64,000 nucleotides of DNA, taken from Dichotomopilus funicola (Eukaryota > Ascomycota > Sordariomycetes > Sordariales > Chaetomiaceae). A model generated the notes under the pieces. That model did not search any database and was not told where the DNA came from. It was given only the letters and a program-made list of their open reading frames with translations. Position numbers and translations under genes: made by a program. The stretch is from assembly GCF_033296635.1 (NCBI RefSeq), contig NW_026944109.1, forward strand, positions 1 to 64,000, in the 5' to 3' direction. Positions within the stretch are counted from its first letter, which is position 1. Every line of letters starts with the position of its first letter. This document shows, in pieces, positions 1 through 10,011 of the stretch.

Positions 1-183
1 GTCACTCGTTCTAGAGGACTCTGGGAGTTCTCCAGTAAGCAATACAACTTGTTCGTTACCAGTTGCTACAGACATTAAGACCGGATTATTATCTTGTTGT
101 AAACCTTTTGGCTTCACCGAATCCCAACCCTAGTACCTTACCTTCAGTAAACCCTTGTAGAGTGTGGTTGAGACAATTCGTCA
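1..183 (+). repeat. 5' LTR remnant of a Ty3/gypsy chromovirus
   Basis: This stretch matches 6841-7023 base for base except at 8 positions, and the match stops abruptly after 183/7023, where both copies end in TCA. This fits the usual TG...CA LTR ends. Only the right part (probably R-U5) is present because the window begins inside the LTR. All 8 differences are transitions, and at 7 of them this copy has the A/T allele, so it is the more mutated copy. The bases just after it (from 184) should hold the primer-binding site, but I could not match them to a tRNA end. Confidence 0.85.
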
Positions 184-240
184 TACGTTGCTTACTCCCT
201 TTGATTCTGCCACGGTTCAGACGAAGGTATACCAAACACC

Positions 241-1862
241 ATAAGCGCCGCACCCTCCAACGTCAATATAGGCTCTACGGCCAAGATCCCCGCCACTGAA
301 AAAGAGGCCGAGGAGATGTTCGTCGAGCTCTAGGAACGAATTATCAGACTCGAGGCCGAGCTCCGGGTCAACTAGCAAATCATTAACGAAAACGCCGCCT
401 AGGTCGAGGCCGTCGAAAGGTCGAACAGCAGCGGCACAGCTCCCGAAGTGCCTAAGGTCAAGATAGAGGCACCGGCCAAGTATAAGGGCAAGAAGGAGGA
501 CCTCTCGAGGTTCCTTATGGAAATGGCCTCCTATATCGAACACTACTAGGACCGGTTTTACTTGGAGTATACTAAGACCCGTTATACTGCCTCCTGACTT
601 ACGGGCCAGCCTGCCCAGTGGTTCGAACCTATCCTGAAGGACTATATGGAGAAGATTTTAGAGGAGTAGTAGGAGTTTACCTAAAGGGTCTTCCAGGACT
701 ATACCTGCTTCGAAGCAGAACTTACAAAGGTGTTTGGGGACAGAGATGAGAAGGTCTATACTTAGGACCGGTTAGCCAGACTTCACCAAAGCAAGTCTAC
801 CTCGGTATATACTATATTGTTTTGATAAGACGCCATCTGGGCTAGGATCAACAAAGATAGATTTATATCTCTATTTTACAATGGCCTAAAGGAGGATATA
901 AAAGACGAACTCTATAAGGAGGATTGCCTAGACAATTTAGATGAGTATATTATAAAGGCTGTCTGTATCGACGACCGGCTATACGCTAGAAGACAACAAT
1001 GGAAAGGACAGTAGAAACTGGTCGTTAGGGGAAATTACGTTAACAAAGGGAAGAAACGACAGGGAAGTACGGCTTTCGGTACTCACCTAGGACCTATAGA
1101 GGTTGACGTAATCTAAACTCAATGGTGTAATAAGCAGCCTTGTAATAAGTCTAACGTCACCTGTTATAACTGTAGGAAGAAGGGCCACTATAAGCGTGAA
1201 TATAGGGGCCTATATAGATAAGGCAAGACCCTAGGCCAATGGTTACCGGTACTGGGACGTGAAGCCGCTGTTATCGAGAAAGGAGTTAAGTTCAAGGAAG
1301 TTACAGCTAGCAGTTATAGATAGGACGACCTGGAGGATGCCTGTGACTATAGGGAATAGATAGAACCGGATGACGAGGAAAGACTCAGGTTCGAAGAAGA
1401 AGTGTTTGCTGATCTCAAAGGAAGATATCAGGATGAGTGGAGGCCTATTAACGACGACGACTATCACCTCTAAGCCAACGAACTTAGGCAAATAGCACCG
1501 TTCTTCGAAGGGACTGATACATCTATATACGGTAGATAGACACTCACATAGGATACTAACGGGGAGTAGAACACTACTTGTAAAGGAGAGGAACCGGGAT
1601 TTAATATCTATTACCTCAAGAAGAAGATATTTAAGTCTCGGGATAGGATTAACAACCTACGGAAAGTACTTAGTGGACTAAAAGGGGAAGTTTTCGGCCT
1701 ACGAATAAGGATCTAGGAAGGAGTCTATAAGCAACAACAACTATAGGAAATGAACGGAAACTAACAGGAAGAATTGGAATAGAGCCGATATAAAATCAAG
1801 AGACTCCAGAAGATCAACAAGCGACTCACGGGACAGGAACAACCTGCGCTATAGGTAGTCAA
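241..1862 (+). pseudogene. gag of the chromovirus, stop-riddled
   Basis: A single frame from 241 reads as a capsid/nucleocapsid protein interrupted only by point stops (my hand count: about 17 TAG, 6 TAA, 2 TGA). The probable start codon is ATA at 241-243 in a good fungal start context (CACC before it), consistent with a mutated ATG. The early part (about 270-1010) is rich in charged residues, as in fungal gag. A CCHC-type zinc knuckle lies at 1162-1203: Cys at 1162 and 1171 and His at 1186 are kept, but the last Cys codon (1201-1203) is now TAT, Tyr. The knuckle is in the same frame as 241, so no net indel has occurred. Beyond about 1500 the frame still reads as charged, coiled-coil-like protein before pol starts one base back in frame. 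It is non-functional. Confidence 0.8.
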
Positions 1863-4800
1863 GTGGTTGAAGGAGCACCGGACAATCGACGCTGTGAGCT
1901 GAGGAGAGGACAGGAACGCCCTGTAGTACCAAAGGGATTTGGGAAAAGACTTAGGGCTCTCCGAGGAGCCTGTAAACCATTAAGCTCAGAAGTAAAACGG
2001 CAGTTCGCGCAGTACAGGCAGAACTGGCGTAAACGACGACCTTATAACGACCTCCCAGCTAGCCTAGTAGAGGTAGCTGTAGTTCAGGACCGAAGCCAAG
2101 ACGACAGGCTCTAGGTCATCGCCAAGTGGAAATGTTTATAAACCTTGACACTAGTAGATAGTAGCTTGTAAGCAGACCTCATCAGCCCTACCCTAGTCAA
2201 CAAATGTAGGATCCCCTAGAGGATAAAGAAGGCACCTCACCCAATACAAGGACCGTTCCCAACCCAGATAGTCAGGAGGGAAACCGAACCCCTGGACATA
2301 GAGGTGGAAGGGAAAACTACAAAGGTGGTATTTGACATCATAGACATAGGAACCACCAAGGACATGATCTTAGGGTTACCCTAGTATAAGAAGTACGACC
2401 CAGACATCAGTTAGAAGGGTGGTGGCCACCTACAACCGCGTAAAGCATAGAAGTACCCGACCAACATAATGGAAAGCGTAGAACAGGAGCCACAATAGGG
2501 CGAAGTATAAGGAAATACAACCCCTATAGGCCTACTACAAGAAATAGTCAGCAAGGAACAACAAGCTCTAGATTCTAGAAAATACAGCTTATAACAATAG
2601 AAGAAGGTACAGATAGACCAGGAAGTCGCCGTCGTCTCAGTTAATACAGAAGGAAAGATCACGATCGAGCAATGGGTCAGCCTAGTTAAGGCAGCAAGCA
2701 TTAAGTATAGAGGAGAAAAGATCGATATACTCAAGGTTATAAGCGTCGAAGCAGGGAACAATAAGTTTACTTACTACAGGGGGACTATAAAGACTACCAT
2801 AACTGGTAAAATTCCCTAAGAGTATAAAGGGTATCTGGCATTTCAAGCCAAGCATCTTAAGGGACTTCTAGAATATGGACCCTAGGACTATAAGATCAAA
2901 TTAAAGGAAGGAGCATAGCTTAAGTTCTTCAAGGTTTACTACACTAACGAGAAACAAGACGCCGAGTTAAGGAAGTATTTAGACGACAACTTAAAGATCG
3001 GGCATATCTGGCCATCAACTTCACCCGCTAGATATCTAGTATTATTCGTCCTAAAGAAGGATAGGAAACTCAGGATATATATAGACTACCGATAGCTAAA
3101 TAGCAAGACTATCAAGAATAGATATCCCCTACCACTGATTTCAAGACTTTGAGATCAGTTAGCCGGAGCTCGATACTTTACCCGTCTCGACCTTCTAACA
3201 GTATATACCTATATCTATATTAAGGAGGGGGATAAATGGAAAACGGCTTTCAAGACACCTTATAGATACTTCAAATACCTGGTAATACCCTTTAGCCTTA
3301 CCAATATACCTATAACGTTCTAAGCAACAATCGATCATATTATTTAACCCTATCTCGATAAGTTTATAGTATACTACTTAAACGATATTCTCATCTACTC
3401 TAAGACATTCGAGGAACACCGACGATATATACAACAGGTGCTTGACGTACTATATAAAAGTCAACTGTCGGTTAATAAAGAAAAGAGCGAATTTCACGTC
3501 TAAAAGACGGTTTTCTTAGGCTATAAAATCTCACCCGGTAAAGTCAAAATCGAACCTTAGAAAATCCAAGCAATTGTAGAATAGCCAACGCCTACTAACG
3601 CTATAGAGGTTCAAGGGTTTATTAGGTTTACAAATTTCGTCCAGATATTTATCCAGAACTTCAGCGATATCGTACAACCACTACACAAACTCACCAAGAA
3701 GGGAGCTGAGTTCAAGTAGGGAGATACCTAGGAACAGGCGTTTAGGAAGATTCAACGGAGTATCCTAGCGGATCTAGTACTCTTACTGCCAGACCCTAAT
3801 CTACCTTTTAAGGTAGAAGCTAATATGTCGAACTTCACGATCGGGGGATAACTTAGATAGAGGGATAAGAACGGGAAGTTATACCTAGTGGCTTTCTTCT
3901 TAAAGAAGCTAGACAGGCCTTATCTTAACTACCCTATCTACAACAAGGAACTGCTCACTATCATCGAGGCATTTTAAGAATAAAGACTGTACTTTAGTGG
4001 GACGACCTACCTAGTATAGGTCTATACCGACTATAAAAACCTTAAGTACTTTACAACGACTAAAGTCTTGAACGGACAATAGACTAGATAGGCAGAATTC
4101 TTATCGGAGTTTAACTTTATAATCAACTATAAGAAAGGTATGGAAAACGTACAAGCAGATACCTTAAGTAGAAGAACTGATCACTAAGATAGCAATATAC
4201 CAGAAGACTTACTAGTGCTACTATAACAACAGACAGACAGTATACTCTATCATACCTCGTAACCGATTAAAGACTATAAGATCGTAGCTATATAACGACA
4301 GATAGAGGAGGAAACGCCCCTATAATAGTTTATAGAGTATTATATAATCTTCAGGGAAGAAAGAGGAGGACGGGAATTTCAGGGAACCATTACCAACGGG
4401 GAATAGGCTGACTAGGAAACAGACCTAGAGGCAGGTACCCCTGGCCTATAACTGGATAGAACGAGGCTCTAGTACTACGACAAGGCCTATATCAGGACCC
4501 GAGACCAGAAGGACCTTATGCTCGAAGTATACCAGTTGAGACTTAGAGGATATATAGGGATTAGGAAAACAGCCACTAAGATCAAACAATACTATAATTT
4601 CCCATACCTCAAGGAAAAAGTCAAGGAGGTTATTAACAAGTATAACCTCTATAGACGAAGTAAACCAGGATGATATAAACCCTATAGGTTGTTATAGCTA
4701 TTGCCTGTCGCCGAACGACCATGGAGTTCAGTAACCATGGACTTCATCACCAAATTACCGGAATCCAAGGACCCTGCGACATAGGTAGAGTATAACAGCA

Positions 4801-5813
4801 TCCTCACTGTAGTGGACAGGCTTACCAAGTAGACCTACTTCTTACCATATAAGGAGACTTAGACAGCAGAACAACTTATAGATATACTCTACCGGCACGT
4901 TATATCAATCTATATATGGCTGAAAGAATAGATCATAGACCGGGATACCAAATTTACATTAAAATTCTGGTAAGCACTTATAACGAGACTCGGGATGAAA
5001 AGCAAGTTGTCGATAGTATATCATATATAAATAGACAGCCAGATAGAACGACTCAACCAGATTGTTAAATAGTACCTATAACTTTACATCAACTTTCAAT
5101 AGGACAACTAGGTTAAGTTATTACCTGTTATATAACTGGCCTATAATATAATAGAAACTAAGATAATAAGAGTTATACTATACTTTATAAACTTTGGGTA
5201 TAAACCTAACCTAAGATAGGGACCTGATGTTAAGGTACCCTAGGCCACTATTAAAGCGGATAAAATGAGCTTATTATATATAATGCTTAAGGAAGAACTT
5301 GAGTTTGTAAGGAAAAGGATAAAAAGGTTCTATAACTAAAAAAGGCTCGAGGGACCTTATCTAGAGAGGGGAGACAAAGTCTACTTTAGCTTACGAAATC
5401 TTAAAACCAAACGACCTAGTAAGAAACTCGATTTCAGGAAGATTAGGCTATTTAAGATCGATAAAAAGATTTTGGAAAATAACTATACCCTTATACTTCT
5501 ATCAACTATAAAGCTAAGAATGAACGTTTTTTATATAGCACTACTAGAACCGGTACCCAAGAACTTACAACTGGATAAAGATACTAAAGTAGAGGATGAG
5601 GAAGAAGAATAGGATATAGAGGAAATTTTCGACTCAAGAATTATAAAAGGGCAACTGGAATATTTGGTCAAATGGCTAGACTTTGGCCCTAAAGATAACT
5701 TATAGCAACTAGTGGGAAATTTGGTCAACTACCTAGAGAAGTTATAGGATTTCCACTACCAGAACCCTGATTGCCCTATATACCTAGAAAAGACTAGTCG
5801 AAGCCGTCGTTAA
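1863..5813 (+). pseudogene. pol of the chromovirus (PR-RT-RH-IN-chromodomain), decayed
   Basis: All pol domains lie in one frame, at -1 relative to gag. The protease active site is at 2157-2165, where the usual Asp-Ser/Thr-Gly reads Asp-Ser-Ser. A second protease-end block runs at 2295-2410. Reverse transcriptase runs from about 3000 to 3550, and its catalytic YxDD box at 3375-3386 reads YLND, so one catalytic Asp is now Asn. RNase H follows (about 3800-4190). Integrase has a zinc-binding HHCC-like region (about 4530-4670) and core (about 4715-5140). A chromodomain lies near the C terminus (about 5610-5780), which places the element among chromoviruses. TAA at 5811-5813 looks like the original stop. 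In-frame stops, mostly TAG, are spread throughout, and every landmark I checked is in frame 0, so decay is by substitution alone. Confidence 0.88.
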
Positions 5814-5886
5814 AAGGTATAGAGGAACTAGGAACGAGGAACGATAGTCAGTAAAAAAAAAAAAAGGAAAAGAATAAAAAGAAAAA

Positions 5887-6001
5887 GGTTATAGTAGGGG
5901 TCGAACCTACGACCTAGTACAATAGCAGCCCTAAACCCCCTCTTAGAGGTATTTAAGATGGCTAACGCTAAATATATATGCTACTACTATACTATATAAC
6001 C
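5887..6001 (-). ncRNA. tRNA-like Pol III unit inside the retroelement
   Basis: On the minus strand the 5' seven bases GGTTATA (from 6001) pair perfectly with TATAACC at the 3' end (5893-5887). A box A match TAGTATAGTAG follows the acceptor, and a box B match GGTTCGACCCC lies in a perfect T-arm (GTAGG / CCTAC stem, 7-base loop). Five Ts follow immediately (5886-5882), as at Pol III terminators. At 115 bases it is too long for a plain tRNA. I could not fold a convincing anticodon arm or choose an anticodon, and the middle would need an intron or a large variable arm. It may be a tRNA-derived SINE, a mutated tRNA gene, or a regulatory Pol III unit of the element. It sits in the noncoding gap just after pol. 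Confidence 0.5.
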
Positions 6002-6030
6002 ATTTCATTTATTAAAAGACGATAAAACAC

Positions 6031-6540
6031 TTACTTAAGAAAGGAGGGGTTAAGGACGGTTAGGGAGGAAGGAGCGGCTAAGGTAGGAGGACTGGCAGTG
6101 GGTTCTAATACAGCTAACGCTTCTACCTCCTCCCGTTCTATACGCTCCAACTCCTCTATTGAGTTAATACCCCTTAATATAGCTCGTATTATCTTCTTAA
6201 ACTATACTTACTTTTACTTTTGTAAACGAAGGACCTGCTCCTCTACAACTATAAGTTCATCCTCTAGCTTTTGGTATTAAGCTATGATAGTACAGAGCTA
6301 TAAAGGGGAAATACTAAGAACGTCGTAGTTTAGAAGTTTAAGGTAGATATACTCGGCGTACCGAGAGGAGTCGGCAACAGAAACCTTGCAGGAACCGAGG
6401 CTATACGATAAATAGGAGGAACAAGGCTATATAACGGACAAACTGTCGGATAATAGTATTACAGCTAGGAGATGGTTAGCTTAGAGGGTCGAGGAGGTAG
6501 ACTTTCACTTAGATACCCGACCTACTATTTTAGACGAAGA
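6031..6540 (-). pseudogene. antisense coiled-coil ORF of the retroelement, decayed
   Basis: On the minus strand, opposite to gag-pol, one frame ending in TAA at 6033-6031 reads as coherent protein broken by about eight point stops. The C-terminal half is strongly helical and heptad-like (for example around the segments YQKLEDELIVVEEQVLRLQK and INSIEELERIEREEVEALAV), followed by a Pro/Ser/Thr-rich tail. The 5' part (about 6330-6540) is Ser- and Leu-rich, and no start codon is recognisable. The stops fit the same transition decay as in gag-pol. The frame ends 30 bases before the tRNA-like unit and lies just inside the 3' LTR. I cannot name its family. It could be an antisense accessory ORF of this element lineage or a captured fragment. 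Confidence 0.5.
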
Positions 6541-6627
6541 ATATATATGATGTAGGAGGGAAAAATAGAATATATACTAATAAAGAACCTATAGCCTTTT
6601 AGGACGAAAGCCTTAGAGGAGGGGCAT

Positions 6628-7023
6628 TGTGTCACAGACTGATGGCCAATACATTAACTGGGCATATAGACCAGTCAGCAGTAACCAATCAGGAACCAGT
6701 ATAGGAGTGATCGATGGATCGATAGAACGATCGTAGGATCATTCAAAACGCCAAGAATAGGTGATCGATGGATCGTGGAGCGATCACCACGATCAAGGTA
6801 CAAAGGTACTTAGGACACTCTCTCTCCTAGATAGTATATAGTCACTCGTTCTAGAGGACTTTGGGAGTTCTCCAGTAAGCAATACAACTTGTTCGTTACC
6901 AGTTGCTACGGACATTAAGACCGGATCATTATCTTGTTGTGAACCTTTTGGCTTCACCGAATCCCAACCCTAGTACCCTACCTTCAGTGAACCCTTGCAG
7001 AGTGTGGTTGAGACGATTCGTCA
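6628..7023 (+). repeat. 3' LTR of the chromovirus
   Basis: The right 183 bases repeat the 5' LTR remnant. A purine-rich tract (about 6613-6625) stands just before TGTGTCAC, which makes 6628 or 6630 the likely left end, giving an LTR of about 395 bases. The U3 part is GATC-rich, with the 15-base GTGATCGATGGATCG present twice (6707-6721 and 6761-6775). A TATA-like run (about 6833-6840) directly precedes the block shared with the left edge of the window, a plausible promoter and R start. The right end joins the transposase reading frame on the other strand at 7023/7024. Confidence 0.85.
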
Positions 7024-7535
7024 CAACCTATCATGAACCCAGTCTCGTCGAAGTTATAGATATCGTCCTCTATAATACCATACTTGGCCTTGACGTTCTG
7101 TATAAGGGCAAACCACTCGCCAACGACCTTCGGGTCTTCGCACTTTGCCCTCTGGTAGTTGTATCTACGCGTATAACGCATTCGGAGCTCTGGTTGGCGT
7201 TTGACGAAGTTGGAGGCCCAGAGCTTGCCAACGGGGGGCGTATCGCGTATCTGTAGTAGTTGGTTGGCCATATCTTCCACACCAGCAAGCCTTGGTGGAA
7301 ATGCTCGCTCAGATAGCTCAATTATATGTTGAACAATAGCCTTCTCTTCGGAATCGGTGAGCCGGCGCGAGTTGGGCGTAGTATCGCGTCGTGCAAGTCG
7401 GCCAGCGCGTCGTCGGGTTAAGGTCATACGGGGGACGTTGTAGATCTTCGCTGCCTTTCGTAGGCTTAGATTTTCGTCATTTTTAAGAGCCTCGAGGGCT
7501 AACAATACGCTGGCTTCATTTGAAGTACCAGGCAT
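7024..7535 (-). pseudogene. pogo/Fot1-type DDE transposase, truncated by the LTR insertion
   Basis: The frame starts at ATG 7535-7533 and runs about 170 codons without a stop, then reads into the LTR. Residues about 8-50 form an HTH-psq-like DNA-binding region (LSLRKAAKIYNVPRMTLTRR). Residues about 60-125 look like a second, CENP-B/Tc5-type helix-turn-helix. The end reaches the first catalytic motif of the DDE core, NFDETGFMIG, and is cut there. The rest of the gene should lie left of the window, beyond the 5' LTR. The intact frame contrasts with the stop-riddled retroelement beside it. It resembles pogo/Fot1 family transposases of filamentous fungi. It is inactive because the catalytic core is split. 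Confidence 0.85.
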
Positions 7536-7592
7536 TTTAGGTTGTAGAGAAAATTGATGTTAAGTATGGAAGTGGCGCGTCGCGTGGAAAAG

Positions 7593-7643
7593 TGGCCCAC
7601 TCGCTTATATGGCCCACTCGCTTATATGGCCCACTCGCTTATA
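7593..7643. repeat. three tandem 17-base copies at the pogo element end
   Basis: The unit TGGCCCACTCGCTTATA occurs three times head to tail (7593-7609, 7610-7626, 7627-7643) without a mismatch. It lies 58 bases upstream of the transposase start, where the terminal inverted repeat of a pogo-type element should be, and the last copy ends in TA, the usual target dinucleotide. I infer that it marks the outer end of the transposon. The partner terminus is not in the window. Confidence 0.7.
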
Positions 7644-8206
7644 ATGCACGTTAACTACTTTTTTGATCAATTCTTTTCCGTCTTCTTTCACTTTTGTCGT
7701 AGAGTAATGAAGTGAATATCCAGGGATTCGGTCTGTTGCTTCTCTTTTAACTAGGTATTTACAGGCTGTAAGTGTAATTCTGAGCATTTTCAACCAACTC
7801 CAGTTTTGTCAGTCATTTGACAGGCTCGATTCAAACATTCTGGATTTTCGGCGTCGTTTTCGACTTCATCCGCGTCTACCAGACTTAATTACTTCGGTAG
7901 ACTCGAAAAAAGATGAGGATCTCTAATAAACAATCCACTTTACAATGTATATTAGACCTAGCTCAGCGCGTCTTCACATGCTAATTATAGGCATCTAGGG
8001 TGTCCGCCTCGCGGCCACCCCCCCCCCCCCCCCCGGACGTTAAACGCAAACAACAACAACAACAACAACAACTCCCCTACTCGGCTGCCTCCATCGAGAT
8101 GCTTTCAGCCGCATGCACGCACATCGTGAACGACGTTTCTTGCTCCAAGCCGTCATGTCCGACATTCCTCCACTCCAGCGTCTGCGGGAAAGGCGTTTTG
8201 TCTGAG
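7644..8206. other. intergenic; poly-C run and (CAA)n microsatellite
   Basis: I see no gene here. A 17-base C run (8018-8034) is followed by a CAA repeat (about 8048-8072). A GTG-initiated frame over these repeats codes for poly-Pro and poly-Gln and is not credible. A minus-strand frame at 7605-7793 runs into the transposon repeats and I do not recognise it. Confidence 0.5.
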
Positions 8207-8714
8207 TCAAAGGAGTAGCGGCATCTCGTGGCCTCGAGCGGTGTTAAAAATGCCCCAGGCGGTGGCGTAGGTTGAGCCGAGGGCGATGATCGTGGTGACC
8301 AGCCAGAGGTAGAGGGCGTTGCGGATGGCGGACTCGATGTGGGTGAGGGAACCCGGGCGGAGAAGGACGAGGAGGGCGCGGAGGCTTGGGTCCCAAGCTA
8401 CTTGGCAGAGAACCACCAAGACACATCGAAACGCTCCCTACGACGGATTGCAGCTCCATCGTGAAATCCTCTTCAGCGGTCCTCGCACGGACAAAGAGCA
8501 CGTCAATCCAGGTCCACTCGCCGTCCAGTTTCAACTCAGCCTCAACAACCTCGTCCGTCACAGCAGTCCAACAACCAAGCTGTTTCTCCGCATTCCAACA
8601 TAGGTACGTACACGCCACTCCTTGTATTTCGCTTCGGCCCACGCAACGCAAAAGACTAAGGTAGGTCGAGATAAGTCGCTGAGTTAGGTGTCCTTCACAC
8701 GTCTTGGAAGTCAC
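8207..8714 (-). pseudogene. possible fragment of a multi-pass membrane protein gene
   Basis: On the minus strand about 8235-8400 reads as a hydrophobic, fungal-looking segment (for example LRALLVLLRPGSLTHIESAI followed by NALYLWLVTTIIALGSTYAT). It begins after a possible intron acceptor near 8400 and loses coherence after about 8240. A different frame upstream (8420-8600) has gene-like composition. No start, no complete splice pattern and no downstream exons are evident, so this is either a relic or a gene I cannot assemble. I do not assign a family. Confidence 0.3.
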
Positions 8715-9034
8715 AAAGGTGAGGTAAGGTAGGTACCTAAATCATCCGGATAATTATATCCTCCATCCCTGTCCGGAAGGAGGTGAGCAGTGAGCAGAAT
8801 GAGATGATTTGTGAGTCCTGGTCCCTCATATTATTCAGTTGAAGCCATCAGACGCTATGGTAATCGCTCCAATTATCCTCTCGTCACTGTCGACACGTCC
8901 GTCTTTCCCCCCACCCACACAAACACCACCGTCCCGTAGACCAGGAGGTTCCCTGCACTTGGGCACGGTCAGAATACAGAGCCACCACACCGACTAACAG
9001 TTAACACTACCAGGACCCAGCCACCCAGCTAACC
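8715..9034. other. intergenic, no gene seen
   Basis: This is the region downstream of the histidine-phosphatase gene. It contains one perfect copy of the palindrome TAGGTACCTA (8730-8739). I see nothing else I can name. Confidence 0.5.
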
Positions 9035-10011
9035 TTAGATCTCGTTCGAAACTTCCTCGGCTCTAATAAGAAGAGGAATGATGGCCCCTTCACTGACTCG
9101 AAAGTGCGGGGCTTTAACGACTTCAAGAATTGCCGAGATGGCGTACGAATGTGTGGTCAGCGAGACGAACGTGGCGTCGTCATTGGCGAAGATGTCCTCG
9201 AGGAGTCGCCGTTTTCTAGTCACGTGTTCCTCGTTCGTTTCGGACCGATCAGCCTGCCATAAGGGATCTTCCATTTCGAAGTCTTGGTCGAGCACGCATG
9301 TCGGATAGTTCTCTGAAATCCACTGTCGAGTGCTCCGCTTGTCGCAGGTGTGGTCCGTAAGCCGCTCCCTGAGCAGCTCTTTGACTAGTGGCTGAAAGAT
9401 TCTCTCGTGCTTGGCCACAACGGGTGCGTAGACGAGCCGGGTCGTCTCGAGACAGCGAGCCAGGGGGCTGGTGTACAAAGTCCTTGGCAGAGGCACACCC
9501 ACGGTGTCGGCCCACTCAACCCAGAGCTGTCCGAGATGCCGGGCTAAGCTAATGCCGTCCTCTGTGAGCTTTGCGTCAACCCAGGAGACTTCGCCGTCTG
9601 TTTCGAGATGAGACCAATGGCCCTACGGAGACGGTTAGAGACACAAAGTCCGCAAGAGCTCCAATAGTCAGAGGCAGTATGCCAGTATCCGCGCGGCGCG
9701 GCACGTACATTCCAGGCATCTCTTCCGACTTTTGCCATGACAACATTGTGCACACTCAGTCCATGTCGCAGGAGGTACAGCAACTTGTAGGAAACGCCGG
9801 GAGGACTGTTCTTGTTTAGCCACTCCACATGCGCGCTGAATCTGGTCCAGGGGGCATCGCCAGCCGCATTCTCGTTCGGCGCGGAGTCGTAGGGTCTCTC
9901 CAACAAGCCGAGGTTGGGTTGGGTGGTGAGCTTGGAGCCCGGACACGCCCTGGCCGCCTCGGGTCCGTCCACAAAGTAGCCTGGGACATGAAAAAAGCGG
10001 TATCGGGACAT
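9035..10011 (-). CDS. histidine phosphatase (phosphoglycerate-mutase-like) family protein
   Basis: There are two exons, 10011-9709 and 9622-9035, with an 86-base intron (GTACGT donor, CTAAC branch, TAG acceptor), giving 296 aa. The RHG signature of the family, in LLYLLRHGLSVHN, is at residues 82-84, where the His is the phospho-acceptor. After the splice, GHWSHLETDGEV and LPRTLYTSPLARCLETTRL give the expected LTxxG and SPLxR(C)xxT regions. The late catalytic His lies in VSLTTHSYAISAI. The closest group I recognise is the fungal PMU1-like phosphomutase/phosphatase set rather than glycolytic mutase. The first in-frame ATG (10011) was used because the frame further upstream opens only with TTG. 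No signal peptide is seen, so it is probably cytosolic. It is divergent from the HET gene. The substrate cannot be read from the sequence. Confidence 0.85.

Noticed and set aside
5887..6001. A suppressor tRNA (CTA anticodon) reading the many TAG codons of the element
   Set aside because: A CTA can be placed in a loop only by forcing the fold, no proper anticodon stem forms, and the element also has TAA and TGA stops and lost catalytic residues, so decay explains the TAGs.
8000..8218. Poly-Pro/poly-Gln frame
   Set aside because: It starts with GTG and is made by a C run and a CAA repeat.
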